NCBI GenBank assembly: GCA_021464415.1
Contig: CM038467.1
Span: 46,871,715 to 46,935,714 of the forward strand
Origin: Lonicera japonica
Lineage: Eukaryota; Streptophyta; Magnoliopsida; Dipsacales; Caprifoliaceae
Length of the DNA: 64,000 nucleotides
Direction: 5' to 3'
Every line of letters begins with the position of its first letter. Position 1 is the first letter of the stretch. The notes under the pieces were generated by a model. It saw only the letters and a list, made by a program, of their open reading frames with translations, ran no database searches and was not told where the DNA came from. Below are positions 12,670 to 24,100 of this stretch, in pieces. Made by a program: the position numbers and the translations under genes.

Positions 12670-12936
12670 GTTTTAAAGTTGTAATTTTTCTAAAAAGTTG
12701 ATGAAACAGAAAGATAGTGTAAAGATGTTGGTTAATGCACCACAATAGGAAGTATTAATATTATGCGTTGGCAACCACGTCAACTTATTTGTTGTGTTAG
12801 AGGCCACATCAAATTTTTGTCCATTTTATTGGATGGAGTTAAACGGGTGGTCAACATTGCAAAAAAATAAAATAAAATAACATTGGAGTCAAAATTGCCT
12901 GAAATGAAATATCAACGTCAAGTAAGGGTAATGGCG

Positions 12937-13343
12937 AACCCAAAAACTGAACGATCGAACCAGACCGATCAGTTAAAATCGAACCAAAAAAATTGAACCG
13001 AATATTTTAGTTCGGGTTTGGGGTGTGCCATTGCAAAACAGAACCGAATTGAACCAAATTAAACCGAATCATTACATTATTTATGACTTGAAAATAATAT
13101 TATTCACTATCTAAAATTTTATAATACTAAACTTTATTAGCTCTAGCGAGAGCTCAACTCTTTGAGCTATCATGAATATTAGAACTATATTATAAATATA
13201 AGAAATATTTTTTTCTATCCAAAATAAGTAGGAACAAGTATAGAATTATTATTTTTATAACCAAAATAAGTATTACCTTACGATTTAATTTTTTTTAAAA
13301 AAATGTATGAAAACCAAATAAAATCAAACCAAAAAGTTAGTGA
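12937..13343. mobile_element. hAT-type MITE, left part, interrupted by the CACTA insertion
   Basis: Starts AAGGGTAATGGCGAACCC and contains repeated GAACCGAATTGAACC-type motifs like the element at 6178-6734. It runs up to the CACTA insertion point. Sequence beyond the CACTA element (19693 to about 19795) continues in similar style with GGGTTTGGGTTTC, so the CACTA element probably inserted into this older MITE. Confidence 0.4.
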
Positions 13344-14198
13344 TGGCACTACAAGAAAAATAGCTTTTTGTGACAAAAAATTTTGTAACGGCTAGAAAAC
13401 TGTTACAAATAGCACTTATTTGTCACGAGTTTTAGTCCTGTCACAAATAAGATTATCTGTCACGACTGGATACGTTCCCGTTACAAATAACCTTTTATTT
13501 GTAACGGGAACGTATCCAGCCGAGACAAATAATTTTATTTGCCGCGGCTTAAAGAGCCGCTACAAAAAATATATACTTATATGCAACAATACGACGTAGT
13601 TTCTTTTGAAGAATATTGAAAAAAAAAAAAAGAATTAAGCTATGCGAAAAACCTTTGTTTTGTTCCCAAACAAAACCCCGCTCAAATACTCTCAAAACCC
13701 TCATCTCCATCGTGAGTCTTTTAAAGAATATTGAAACAAAGAAAAAACTCAAAACCCTCGTCTCCATCATGAATCACTAATCCCCTTCTCCATCTCCATC
13801 TCCAATCCCTTCTTCTCCACCGCCAGCGTGATTACCACCATCGGCACCGTCGCTCACCACGACCATCAGAAAGGTACTACTATCTCTCACCCTCTCTCCC
13901 GCGCCATCTCTCTCTTTCTTACTTTCTCTCCTTCTCTTGCCATTGCTTAGTATTAAGTTGGTTTGTATTTGTGTATGTATAATATATATATATATATATA
14001 TATGTCAATTCCTATGAAATAGTGCATCAACAATCAATAAAAGCAACAATTGCTTGCTTAATTAGGGTAAAACCATAAAGATTATAGATGCGTGTACTTG
14101 TTGGCTATTGCTTTGCTGCTGTTGTTTTTTTTTTTTTTTGTTTTTTTTAATAATCTGTTGCTTTAATACTTCAATGAAACAAAGAAGCTTTATGATAA

Positions 14199-14579
14199 CA
14201 ATTTCCTGCTTATCGAGAGTGGCTCTATGAATAACATATATGTATATTATAAGATTTGTATTATTCATAGATATGCATTATCACAACATTTTTATAAATC
14301 ACAAATCTTATATATAAGAAATACAATTCTTATATATATATAAGATTTGTGATTTATAACATAAATCACAAATCATTGAATGCATAAGAAATACAAATCT
14401 TATATATATATAAAAGAAATACAAATCTTATATATATATATATATAAGAAATACAAATCTTATAATACAACAATTTGTATTATGTATTATTTATAGAGCC
14501 ACTCTATATGTATAATATATATGTATATATATGTATTTTTTTTAACAATTTCCTGCTTATCGAGAGTGGCTTTATGAAT
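14199..14579. repeat. AT-rich hairpin insert flanked by a 35-bp direct duplication
   Basis: AACAATTTCCTGCTTATCGA plus the following GAGTGGCT(C/T)TATGAAT occurs at 14199-14233 and again at 14545-14579. Between the copies lie alternating AGAAATACAAATCTTATA and ATATAAGATTTGTG motifs that fold back on one another. It looks like an AT-rich palindromic insertion with local duplication, nested beside the captured transporter 3' end. Confidence 0.55.
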
Positions 14580-14681
14580 CTGATGCCCCACTCGAATTGT
14601 TGTATCTCTCCCAACATGAATTTTCAAGCTGGAATTTTACTAGAGATTTCGTTACTACAAATCGACGTACATTAGTCCAGT

Positions 14682-16866
14682 TTATGAGTTGATGGAGATC
14701 TGAATTTCTTCTAGTGTTTTTCCCTTTGTTTCCGGTACCATTTTTGCTATAAATAGTACAGTTAACATGCACATTCCAGAAAAGAAAAAGAATGTACCTG
14801 ACAAAAATCAAAAGATGTAAACATGATCAGTTGAAAAGCAGAAAAATTAAAACCTATAATTTTGACTATTATTAACGACATTTAGGTGGAAACTAATTTT
14901 TCTTTACCCGTGGAACTCCAGTCCATAAGAAAATTGAAAGTATAAGAAACTGCCCAAGCACGCAACCAGTTCACTAGCACCGTTAGGCTCCTGGTAGCTC
15001 CCTTTACGTGTATTGGGAATATCTGCACGAAAGGAGAAAAAATATTAGGAAATTAAGCCCCAAGACAAAATGTCATAGGAGTATAGGACATGTTTGGTTG
15101 CATGAGTTGTGAATTTATAAGTCCATTATGAATTGAACTTATGAATTGTAAATTTGTTTGTTTAGCTTTCTAGCTCTTCTTGATTGCCAAGAAAATATAG
15201 GAAAAGAAAATAAATCATGGGCAATCTATGGTTTTTTCAGCACTTTTTTCCCACTTAGATGGAAAATATAAGTTTCTGATACATAAGAACTTTCTCTTTC
15301 CCAATTTCTCAGTAACTAATTAGTCTCTGGTCATTTCTATAGCACTTAGTGAAGATTTTTCTCGTAGTTCAAATTTACCTCGGACATAATCACCAAAGGA
15401 ACATCTCCCATCCCAATTAAGAATGAAGCTATGTAGATCTGATCATAATGGAAATCAATATTTTGAAACAATTCTCATATTCCAATGACCACAAAATATA
15501 ATTAAATAAATGTGTAAGAACTTACAAGCACTCCAGCAACAACTAATATTGGTACCCACTCAAGCAACAAATTCTGGCCCTACTCACATAGATATGAAAA
15601 ATTATTAGTATGTTATTGCAAACAAACAAAAAAAAACATAGTGACATTCAAGAACTAATGTTCCAGGTAAGTTTACCACCTTGAGAAGGAAAGAAGTACC
15701 AGCAAGGAAGCACCCTAGAAATGTCCCTGTTATTGGCACCTGCAAATTTGGTACCATTTCAAAAAGAATTCCTTTACACCGCGTCGCGTCTCATTTGGGT
15801 GAAATTTTTTCATCTAAGCTAGACTAAAACATTTATGTCTGTGAAAGTGAAATACTCTTAACGTACTCTCTCAACTGTTCAAGACGATTGCCAAGAAAAT
15901 ATAGGAAAATAAAAGAAATCAAAAATGAAAAGAAAAGAAATCAAAAATGCAACTAAAGAACCAGTAACAATCATAAACTGCATACGGAATTAGACCCGAG
16001 AAAACTTGTCAATTATTCTTTATGTTTCAAAAAAAAAATGAATCAAAAGCTTCCTGATTATGATCTACCCACCTGATTAATTGTGGTGAGTTCCCCCCGG
16101 AGATTCTTTGGTGCAATTTCATAAATAAATACTAGAATCTATCGATTCAATTTGTCAAATTATTAGATATTGGAATAAAATTATCGAAAACAAATCAACC
16201 AAGTAAACCAACGGATGGAGGGGGAAACCGGGGGGGGGGGGGGGGGGGGGGGGGGTCCCCCGAGATATTTTAAACCCTCATTAGTATTAATATTTTCTTT
16301 TATATAAATATAGTTGTTGGCACTCTTAAAATAAAATTATGCATTTTTATTTTGTTATAAATTTTTTTATTTCTAAAAATTATTTTAGATTGTTAATTTT
16401 TTTTATGGAGTGTCAATAATTATACCCATTATTATTTATATTATAAGTATTCAATAAATTTAAGTGGTTGTGGTTCCTCTTAATAAATTTATAAAGTATC
16501 TTATTTTTTATATTGTGTTTTGGCCCCCTGTACTCAAAATCCTGGATCCGCCACTGCCAACTAAGCTATAATTTTAAGGAAAAAATGGGTTTATTGGATC
16601 GTAGAATTGGGTAGTTACCACATAAGAAAAAAATCCCAATTCCATAGCCAGTGAAGAACCTTCCCATATCAAGTGACAAAACTCCCTGTATAATCATCAT
16701 CCAAGGAGTAATAAGACCGTGTTTGGCTTGACAAAAATGATAAATCTGAATTTTTGAAGGACCTAAAAAGTGAATATTGGACACATGACACATACCATAG
16801 AGAAGTAGACTGCTAACCATCTGGCAATGCAGAAACCAGCTGACAATCTCATGGCATGTTGTTCCA
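14682..16866 (-). pseudogene. Captured ERD6-like sugar transporter fragment inside the CACTA element
   Basis: Exon-sized blocks on the minus strand read in order: MRLSAGFCIARWLAVYF (ends about 16802), GVLSLDMGRFFTGYGIG (16683-16614), IYEIAPKNLRGELTTINQ (16133-16076), VPITGTFLGCFLAGTSFLLK (15739-15680), GQNLLLEWVPILVVAGVL (15579-15526), IYIASFLIGMGDVPLVIMSE (15438-15379), IFPIHVKGATRSLTVLVNW (15022-14908) and [18 protein letters not shown] then stop (from 14797). These are diagnostic of the ERD6-like monosaccharide transporter family (12-helix major facilitator proteins of the tonoplast/plasma membrane), including the [11 protein letters not shown] signature. GT/AG borders are largely kept. 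The N-terminal part is missing, part of the VPIT block is deleted, and an extra T in a seven-T run (about 16631) breaks the frame. Its antisense position inside the transposon shows capture. Confidence 0.88.
16226..16558. mobile_element. Nested repeat insertion with a 26-G tract
   Basis: A run of 26 G (16230-16255) followed by TCCCCC opens an AT-rich block ending at CTGTACTCAAAATCCTGGAT CCGCCACTG, a C-rich ending of the type seen on dispersed plant repeats. It separates two captured transporter exons. The superfamily is not determined. Confidence 0.4.
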
Positions 16867-17318
16867 TTTAACAAACAAAATATATAGTTTTAGTTCTCAT
16901 TGGTCTATATAATTCAAACAGCTTAGATTCATTTTGGTTGTAGATTAATTGTTCACCAATGAACTTGCAATTTTTGTATATTGGTTTTGGTTTAGGCCAG
17001 CATCAATTTTTATTCAGTGTTAATCTCAAAATTCGGGAAGGGGGATAAAAGAGTCTCGTCATTGTAGGAATGGAAATCGTGACAAAATATTGTGAAATGC
17101 CAATATATATGTATAAATTTTACTAAATTTTACCTTTTCTGAAAATAATTACCGCTACTGTTATTTTTCAATTTGAGGAGGGGGACATGAATACACATGA
17201 GATTTTAGTCTTTACCTATTTTTATCTTTCTCAAATGATCTCTTTGCTGTTTTTCACTAGTTTGAGCCATCTTTATACAATTCAAGCATCTTCATGCTTG
17301 TTGACCCATTTTGTAACA

Positions 17319-17442
17319 TTCTAACATTGGCTCGGATCTATAGGACCGAGGTAATGTACACATTCTTTCTGCAATAAGACCGAGTAAATGAGATGAAATA
17401 TTATTGAGTGATATGGTGTGTGTAATTAGTGCCGCCTTATTT
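17319..17442. mobile_element. Truncated hAT MITE nested in the CACTA element
   Basis: Shares TAACATTGGCTCGG, a central ACCGAGGTAATGTACACA and the terminus TGGTGTGTGTAATTAG(T/C)GCCGCC with the complete MITE at 59247-59496. The left terminus is missing. Confidence 0.6.
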
Positions 17443-17624
17443 TTTTGTTGGTGATCCTAAATGTTCGGGTTCAAATCATGCAACACATTATTTTTCTGTT
17501 TTGATTATTGATTCAATTGTATATGTATTAATTTTATTTTTTATTGTATATGTACTAATTAGAAAACTCACAATCAGGTAATATCATTTTTGTTTAATGT
17601 GTGTTTTGGCTGGTTTTATGGCAG

Positions 17625-17694
17625 GCTGAAAGGCTTCTTGGGTATTTGAGAGAACGAAGACAAGGCTTCCAATACTTGAAATCCTTAGAGAAAG
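17625..17694 (+). other. Possible exon upstream of the CACTA transposase fragment
   Basis: Sequence between an AG acceptor (GGCAG at about 17624) and a GTAATT donor (about 17695) is open and encodes AERLLGYLRERRQGF. It may be a leader or small exon of the transposon gene, or another captured host exon. I do not recognise the family. Confidence 0.3.
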
Positions 17695-18074
17695 GTAATT
17701 TTGATATGATAGAATACTATATTATATATTATACTTGCTAACAAAAAATGGTTTGGGTTTTGTGTAAAATATATAGGAACATGTGTTTTGATAGTTTGTA
17801 CAAAGTGGTTCAGAAATTTAAGAGTTTTAATATTTATGGTTTTGGGATTTGCTTGTTTCCCTATATATATGGATTTCTTTCAAGTATTAGAAAATTATTG
17901 GAATAGTTTTTATAGGACTATTTTTAACCATTAAGTTGGTCAAATAAATATCTAATTTAAAATCATATACATATTATCAAGATGCATATATGTATATATA
18001 TTTTAATTTAGGTTTTATTGTGCTTGTTAATGATGATACCTTTTGTGCTTGATATTTCATTAGGTTAAATATCT

Positions 18075-18782
18075 ATGGATAAAAGTTGGATTGAACTAGC
18101 GGATAGATTATCAGTAGCATATACGGATGGAGTTGAAAAGTTTTTTGAATTTGCTTATGCTAAAAAACAATTTGATTCGCCTATCTATTGTCCATGCAAA
18201 ACGTGTGTCAATCGTTACCAATTTACACGAGATATTGTGAAAGAGCATATTCTTGTGAATGGTTTTTTACGCAAGTATACGAATTGGACTTATCATGGAG
18301 AATCTTATGTTTCTTTGAGTGAAAACCAAGATAGAGAGGGAGACAATATATCAATAGATTTAGATACACGGGATGACATGGTAGAAATGTTAGAAGAGGT
18401 GATGGGGATACCTGGAATGGATAGTAATAACGGGCCTGATGAAGAAACTAAATCTTTTTTTAAACTTATGGAAGATGCTAAAACTGAATTGTATCCTGGT
18501 TGTAAGAAATTTACGACTCTCTCATTTGTCGTTCGTTTACTACACATCAAGGTTTTATGTGGATGGACAGATAAATCCATTACAATGTTATTGGAGTTAT
18601 TAAATGAGGCTTTTCCTGAGAATGTTAAATTGCCCACTTCCTACTATGATGCTAGTAAAATAACTTCTAATATGGGTTTTAATTATGAAATTATGGATGC
18701 ATGCCCTAATCATTGTATGTTGTTTTGGGAGGAGGCTAAGTATCTTGATATATGTGAGATTTGTGGTGAGTCAAGAATTTAA
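18075..18782 (+). pseudogene. CACTA transposase N-terminal fragment
   Basis: A 235-residue ORF begins MDKSWIELADRLSVAYTDGV, a transposase-associated domain, with Cys pairs in CPCKTCVNRYQFTRD and then VNGFLRKYTNWTYHGE. The C-terminal half carries LYPGCKKFTTLSFVVRLLHI, CGWTDKSITMLLELL and ACPNHCMLFWEE, which precede the catalytic Transposase_21 domain in full-length CACTA proteins. The ORF stops right after CGESR, so the DDE/RNase H-like core is missing. The full-length family is usually several hundred residues longer. An upstream exon may lie at 17625-17694. Confidence 0.85.
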
Positions 18783-19795
18783 TGATCAATATACCTTCTT
18801 TTTTTTTTTCAAGAATTTAATGATGAAAATATTACTTTGACCTATTTAATGCCTGATAACATTTATTTTTTTCCTCTTTTTTTCTATCTTTTCTTATGTT
18901 TTAGGAAATGAATGAAGAGGAATGAAAGTTGTGCAAGCAAGATTACTATAATCGGCTTTGTTTTGGAAAAAACGTTTAGAAGATATAGACAATGATTTCA
19001 TTTGCTTTAGACTATGTTATTGCACATTTTTAGAATTTTTGATTGATATTGAATAAGATGATTTGTTTCTTGGTGGATAATATTTTTGGATATTATATTT
19101 TGGTTTGGTTTAGACTATGTAATGGAAATTATTTAGTTGACGTTATTCAGTGTTGCTTTATTCGTATTCAATTGTTTTGTTGTGATTGATATTTTAATAA
19201 TAACAGCGTTCAAATATTAGTCGGACAAGGCAACAATCCTGTGACGTTGCTCAACAATATTTGTGACAGCTAATAGAAGTTGTCACAAATAGCGCACAAC
19301 ACTTTTTGTAACGGCTACTAAGCTGTCACAAATATGATACCTATTTGTTTGTAACGGGAACAAGCCGTAACAAATATTCTATTTGTAACGAACAAAGTTA
19401 CGTATTTGTAACGGCAATTATCGCCACAATAATAATATAAGTAACGTTTCAAGCCGTCACAAATAGACTGTGACAATAAATTGGCAAAAATGACAGGCTT
19501 TTTGTAACACCTACAAAACCGTCACAAAAAGTATTTGTGACAGAATTTTTCCGTCACCGAGTTTTTGAGACCCCCCTAACTTGTAACGCTTCGAAAACCG
19601 TCGCAAAGCTGTCACAAATGCGTTTTTGTGACGGAATTTAACCTTTTGTGACAGTTTTTCACCCGTCACAAAAGGCCCTTTTTCTTGTAGTGTGGGTTTG
19701 GGTTTCAAAGATTTTGAAACCAAACTATTAAATTCGGGTTGGGTTTGCGTTTCATAATTCTCACCTCGATCGAATCTGAAAATACCCCTAACATC

Positions 19796-20850
19796 AAGAT
19801 TGCAGCAAACCCTGAACTTCAAGTTTTTCTTTGTTTTTTTTTCCCTTTACTTAATTTAATGAAAAAACAAGCATATTTTGATAAAATTCTGAATGCGCCC
19901 TAAAGTTTCTAGAAACTAAAGTTTTGCCCCCTAACCTTTGAAAAAATCAAAAAAGGCCCAAAATACTCCTGCTTAATTGGTTGCGTACACTCCAATAGCC
20001 TGTATGGGTAAAAAAAAAAAAAATTGATCCAAGTTTTTAGCCCTCCCTCGAATCGGATGAAACTATTCTTTCTTAAAAATAAAACGTCACCTACTATTAG
20101 TTAAGTAAAAACACACTATTGTAATTAACATTGCATTAAACATAATGCTCATCAGTTTCAACACGGTGATCTGTAAATTATTTATTCATAGTAGTAAACT
20201 GTTTGGACGAAATAAAATTTCTTATAAGATATACATATGCATAGACTTTTAGGTTGTTACCATATCAATGTATTATACTTCAAATATAATGCACAAGGAT
20301 CATTATAGAAGGTTGCTACTGTGATAATCTTGAAATAGACTTAGTATTTTCAATGTCAATTCTTAGTGTTATTAAAATAACGATGCCAGTGACAACCACG
20401 TACCACAAGTGAGGATTAATTAGTATATGGCAAATAGATCTTAAGGTTGTCAAAATAATACGGCCAGCAAAAGTTCTGCACCATGAAAAATGATTAATAA
20501 AAGTGCACAAAAGCTAACCTAAACATTTCGTGAAATAACTTTATAACTAAAAATAAAATTTATGTACAAACAAGTACACACGTTATTTTAGTGATAGATA
20601 TTCTACTACAATAATAGCAATTATTTTTTAAAAAGATAATTTAATTTAATTTCAGCACAACGAAGTCAAACCATAAAAGTATAAGACTTATAATTTTATT
20701 TTATTTTAAAAAAAATACTCCCTCGTCAAATTTTATTTTATATGTTAAAAATATTAGATATTAAAGGGTGCAATTATATAGAAGAACAAGGGGTATTTAT
20801 GGTATTTAAGAGTAATTATAACACTATCAAAGTGGCAAGCAGATAAATAG
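19796..20850. other. Intergenic region upstream of TANGLED1
   Basis: AT-rich sequence with short MITE-like scraps (for example GCGCCCTAAAGTTTCTAGAA near 19896 and a CTCCCTCGTC Stowaway-like end near 20717). No coding region is recognised. Confidence 0.55.
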
Positions 20851-20857
20851 AAAGTAG

Positions 20858-20945
20858 CCGTTTTGAAGACTTTTATATCATCAAACAATAAATCCGACCG
20901 TTGGAGCAAAAGATATCCGTTACCCCCAAAAAACACTCAGCCGTT
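20858..20945 (+). promoter_or_regulatory. Cluster of M-phase-specific activator (MSA-type) elements upstream of TANGLED1
   Basis: Four CCGTT cores, i.e. AACGG on the opposite strand, lie within 90 bases: 20858-20862, 20898-20902 (as GACCGTTGGA, a near-perfect MSA consensus on the minus strand), 20917-20921 and 20941-20945. They sit 185-272 bases before the ATG. MSA elements bind three-repeat MYB factors (MYB3R) and drive G2/M expression, which fits a gene acting at the preprophase band and phragmoplast. Their function here is inferred from density and position. Confidence 0.7.
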
Positions 20946-21129
20946 CGTTTCACTCTGTTTATTGAGTTTCCTTCTTCCCCTTCACTTCCAACAAACTACA
21001 AAGTGAGAGTTCTAGAGAGAGAGAGAATGTTTTTCTAGAGAGAGAGAGTGAAATCATCATTTGTAGAAAAAACCCCACTTTGATTTTGTTGGTTTGAATC
21101 AAACAGTGCAAATAATTAAGAAGAAGAAA

Positions 21130-24100
21130 ATGGTAGCAAGAACCCCACCAAAGCAGATCAAGAAAATGGTGGCTCCTCTCAATCCCACCCAACTCAGAGA
21201 AACATTATGCAAGGTATAATACTACTTTCACCCTCTCTCTCTCTCTCTCTAGATATATATTATGAATATTTTTCAAGGGTTTTTGTAGTTTTTGTAAATT
21301 TGGGTCCCCTTTCTCTATAATTTAGTGGGTCTCTGTAAAAAATTGGGTCTAGATATGAAAATTTTCTTGTGTTCTAAAGTTCCATCTTTCTCTTTCTAGA
21401 TACGTTATTATAGATATTCAAGTTTGGTTGGTTTTTTTTGGTCTATGGTTTTTGTAAATTTGGGTACCCTTTCTGTATAATTTAAAGGATCTCTGTAAAA
21501 AATTGGGTCTAGATATGAAATTTTTCTTATTTCTTATGTTGTAAAGTTCCCTCTCTCTATATATATATGTCATATATATATATATATATATATATATTCA
21601 AGTTGGGTTTTTGTAATTTTAATTTTTGGTCTATGGTTTTGTAAGTTTGGGTCCCCTATCTAGCTTTCTCTGTAATTTAATGGGTCTCTGTAAAAAATTT
21701 GGTCTAGATATGAAAATTTTCTTGTGTTCTAAGATCCATCTTTCTCTCTCTACATATATATATATTATATATAAATAAATTTTTAAGGGGTTTTTGTAAA
21801 TTTGGTTAATATCTCTTCTGTTAATCTGGGTCAAGTATATGAATTATCTTCAATTCAAAATCCCCCTCTCTCTGAAATTTAAGGGGTCTTTTCTAATATT
21901 GAATCTAGTATCTGAATTTGTTTCTAGGCAGTAATTCGTTTCAAAGGCACTATTATTAATAATTTGGAAAGTATCAAAATTTTATATCTCATATACTTTA
22001 TTTTTTTGCAAATTGATTAAATTTTAATTAATTAATGGGTGTTTGTTTTGGTTGTGAATTGATGAAGGTGGATAAGTGTATGGCAAGATTACAAGAATTG
22101 CAATACACAGTAGCAGGAGGGGCTAAGGTTATATCTGGTGTGAGTTTAAGTCCTCGCAGTACCAGAGGCTATTTGAGGACTAGTCTCAGGTGCAAACAAG
22201 AATCTTTGAGGTACTATTTCCCCCTTTTCCCCCCTTTTTCCCCTTTCCTATTTGTTAATTTTGTTTTTCTGGCCTTTGTCACCGAGTGTCCGGATCAATT
22301 TTAGCGTATTTCGACTAATTATCATTTGTAGAATAGTGTTTTGGCAACCATCATGACTTGACTTGAAAAGCTACTAGTTGAACTCATTGCACTATGTTAC
22401 CACTCGTAGAATAGTGACAAGTCATTAACTACCACAATATTTTTACAACTACTATAATTCGACTTAAAAAGCTTTCGGTCGAACCCAATAACACTATTAT
22501 TAGACCACTCGTAATAGTTATATTTGCTAATTTCCATTGTATTTATTTGTTTATTCACATGCTCAATTGGGTTTTTTTTTTTTTTTCCAATTTGAAGGAT
22601 CAAGAATGGTAACGCACGCAAATCATCACCTGGAAAATTTCCAACAAACACAGGTACATCTAATTTCTCCCTTTATCATGCTTACATATAAAAAACCAGA
22701 ATCTGGAAAAGCAAATAAGTATTTTTAGATTTCAAATTCAGATTTTAAAATTTCAGAATCTGATAAATCATAAAAGAGTTTAAATTAAAACGGTTCAGGG
22801 GTTACAATTTTTATTATACAATATCTTTTTGACCAATACTTTTTCCAAAAGTAGTAGGATGATTTTAAAGGATGATATATTAATCATCAAATAACTTGCT
22901 ATATAGAAAAATTATAATATAATTGTTTGGCATTATCACTATATCAACTAGCACCCCCACATTATTATGTTTTATTTAACAGAAAAGTAGCACCACTTGC
23001 ACCTATCATTTTATTTTTAATTCAATGCATTTTCGGCTGTGTCGCTTCCAACTTCCGCGCAACTAATCTTCACTCGCGATTCATACCAAGTTTTCATTTA
23101 GTATAGTACTATAATATATATAAAGTTTTCATTTAGTATAGTACTATAATATATATCAAGTTTTCAATTTTAATCCGGTTAACATAAAAATTAGCCAACT
23201 TTTCCATTCCGGACAGAATCTGTTCCAACTTTTACTTAACTAATCTCTAATTACAATTCGTAACAAATTTTCATTTCAATTTTATATGTAGTACTAACTT
23301 ATATACTCCTCGTTTTAATTAATAGTTTATTTTTCTTTAAAAAATAATTATATTATGAGTTAACTTTTTTGTCTAAACACCTCTCTCCACTATTTTCTTA
23401 AAAACAGAGGAATGGCGGCGAATGTCACTACCGGCGATGCTCCTCGGAGAAACCGTCGGAGAAATCATACAAGCCAGCCAATTCGCCAGAGATATAGTAT
23501 CAACAATGGCACCCAAAACCAGAAAATCCACTTCCACTACCGCCGCCCCCAAAACTCCGGTGACTCTCCGGCGACACACAAACCCAGAAAACTCCGAGCT
23601 CCGGCAAAGAAGAAACAGAGAAAAACAAATCACATTTCAATCAAACCGATCCGAATCCAAATCCCCAACCCTCAAACGAGCTAAATCTCGCATAAATTTC
23701 AAAATTTCACCTCCACCCAAAACCAGAGAGAATCATAATCAGAAGGAAAAGTATATAGCAAACAGAGTTTCACCAAAGCATAAACCATGGGCGAAAAAGA
23801 CTGTACTTTTCCCCAACCCATTGTTCCATTCATCATCACCACCCAAGTATTTTGGCCGGACAAATTCTCCGGTGATAGGGAAAAACCGGGAAAACCCACA
23901 TAAGTTCTTGATCAAGTCGGCGGAAAAGTCTCCGGCAAAGTTTCAGGTGAGGCTTAAGAGCCCACCGGGGAAAACCCGACAAACCCCACATAAGTTCTTG
24001 AACAGGTCGTCGCCGGAAAAGTCTCCAGCGAGGTCTCCGGGGAAGTTTCAGGTGAAGATTAAGAGCCCGCCGTTGATCGGGAAAAACCGGCATATCACCC

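Larger units (their letters stand above)
13347..19692. mobile_element. CACTA (En/Spm) DNA transposon, 6.35 kb, internally deleted, with captured host exons
   Basis: The ends are CACTACAAGAAAAA and TTTTTCTTGTAGTG, the classic inverted terminus. A 3-bp target duplication TGG flanks the element (13344-13346 and 19693-19695). Both sub-terminal zones (about 13366-13565 and 19205-19680) are packed with TTTGTGAC/GTCACAAA and GTAACGG motifs in both orientations, as in CACTA transposase-binding regions. Inside are the N-terminal part of a TNP2/TNPD-type transposase on the plus strand (18075-18782) and, on the minus strand, exons of an ERD6-like sugar transporter (14682-16866). No DDE catalytic domain remains, so the element is non-autonomous. 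Nested insertions are present. Confidence 0.92.

Noticed and set aside
18305..18637. 110-residue minus-strand ORF
   Set aside because: Antisense to the recognised CACTA transposase fragment.
19205..19680. Regularly repeated GTCACAAA/TTTGTGAC motifs that might suggest a CRISPR or operator array
   Set aside because: Spacing is irregular and orientation alternates. They are the sub-terminal repeats of the CACTA element.
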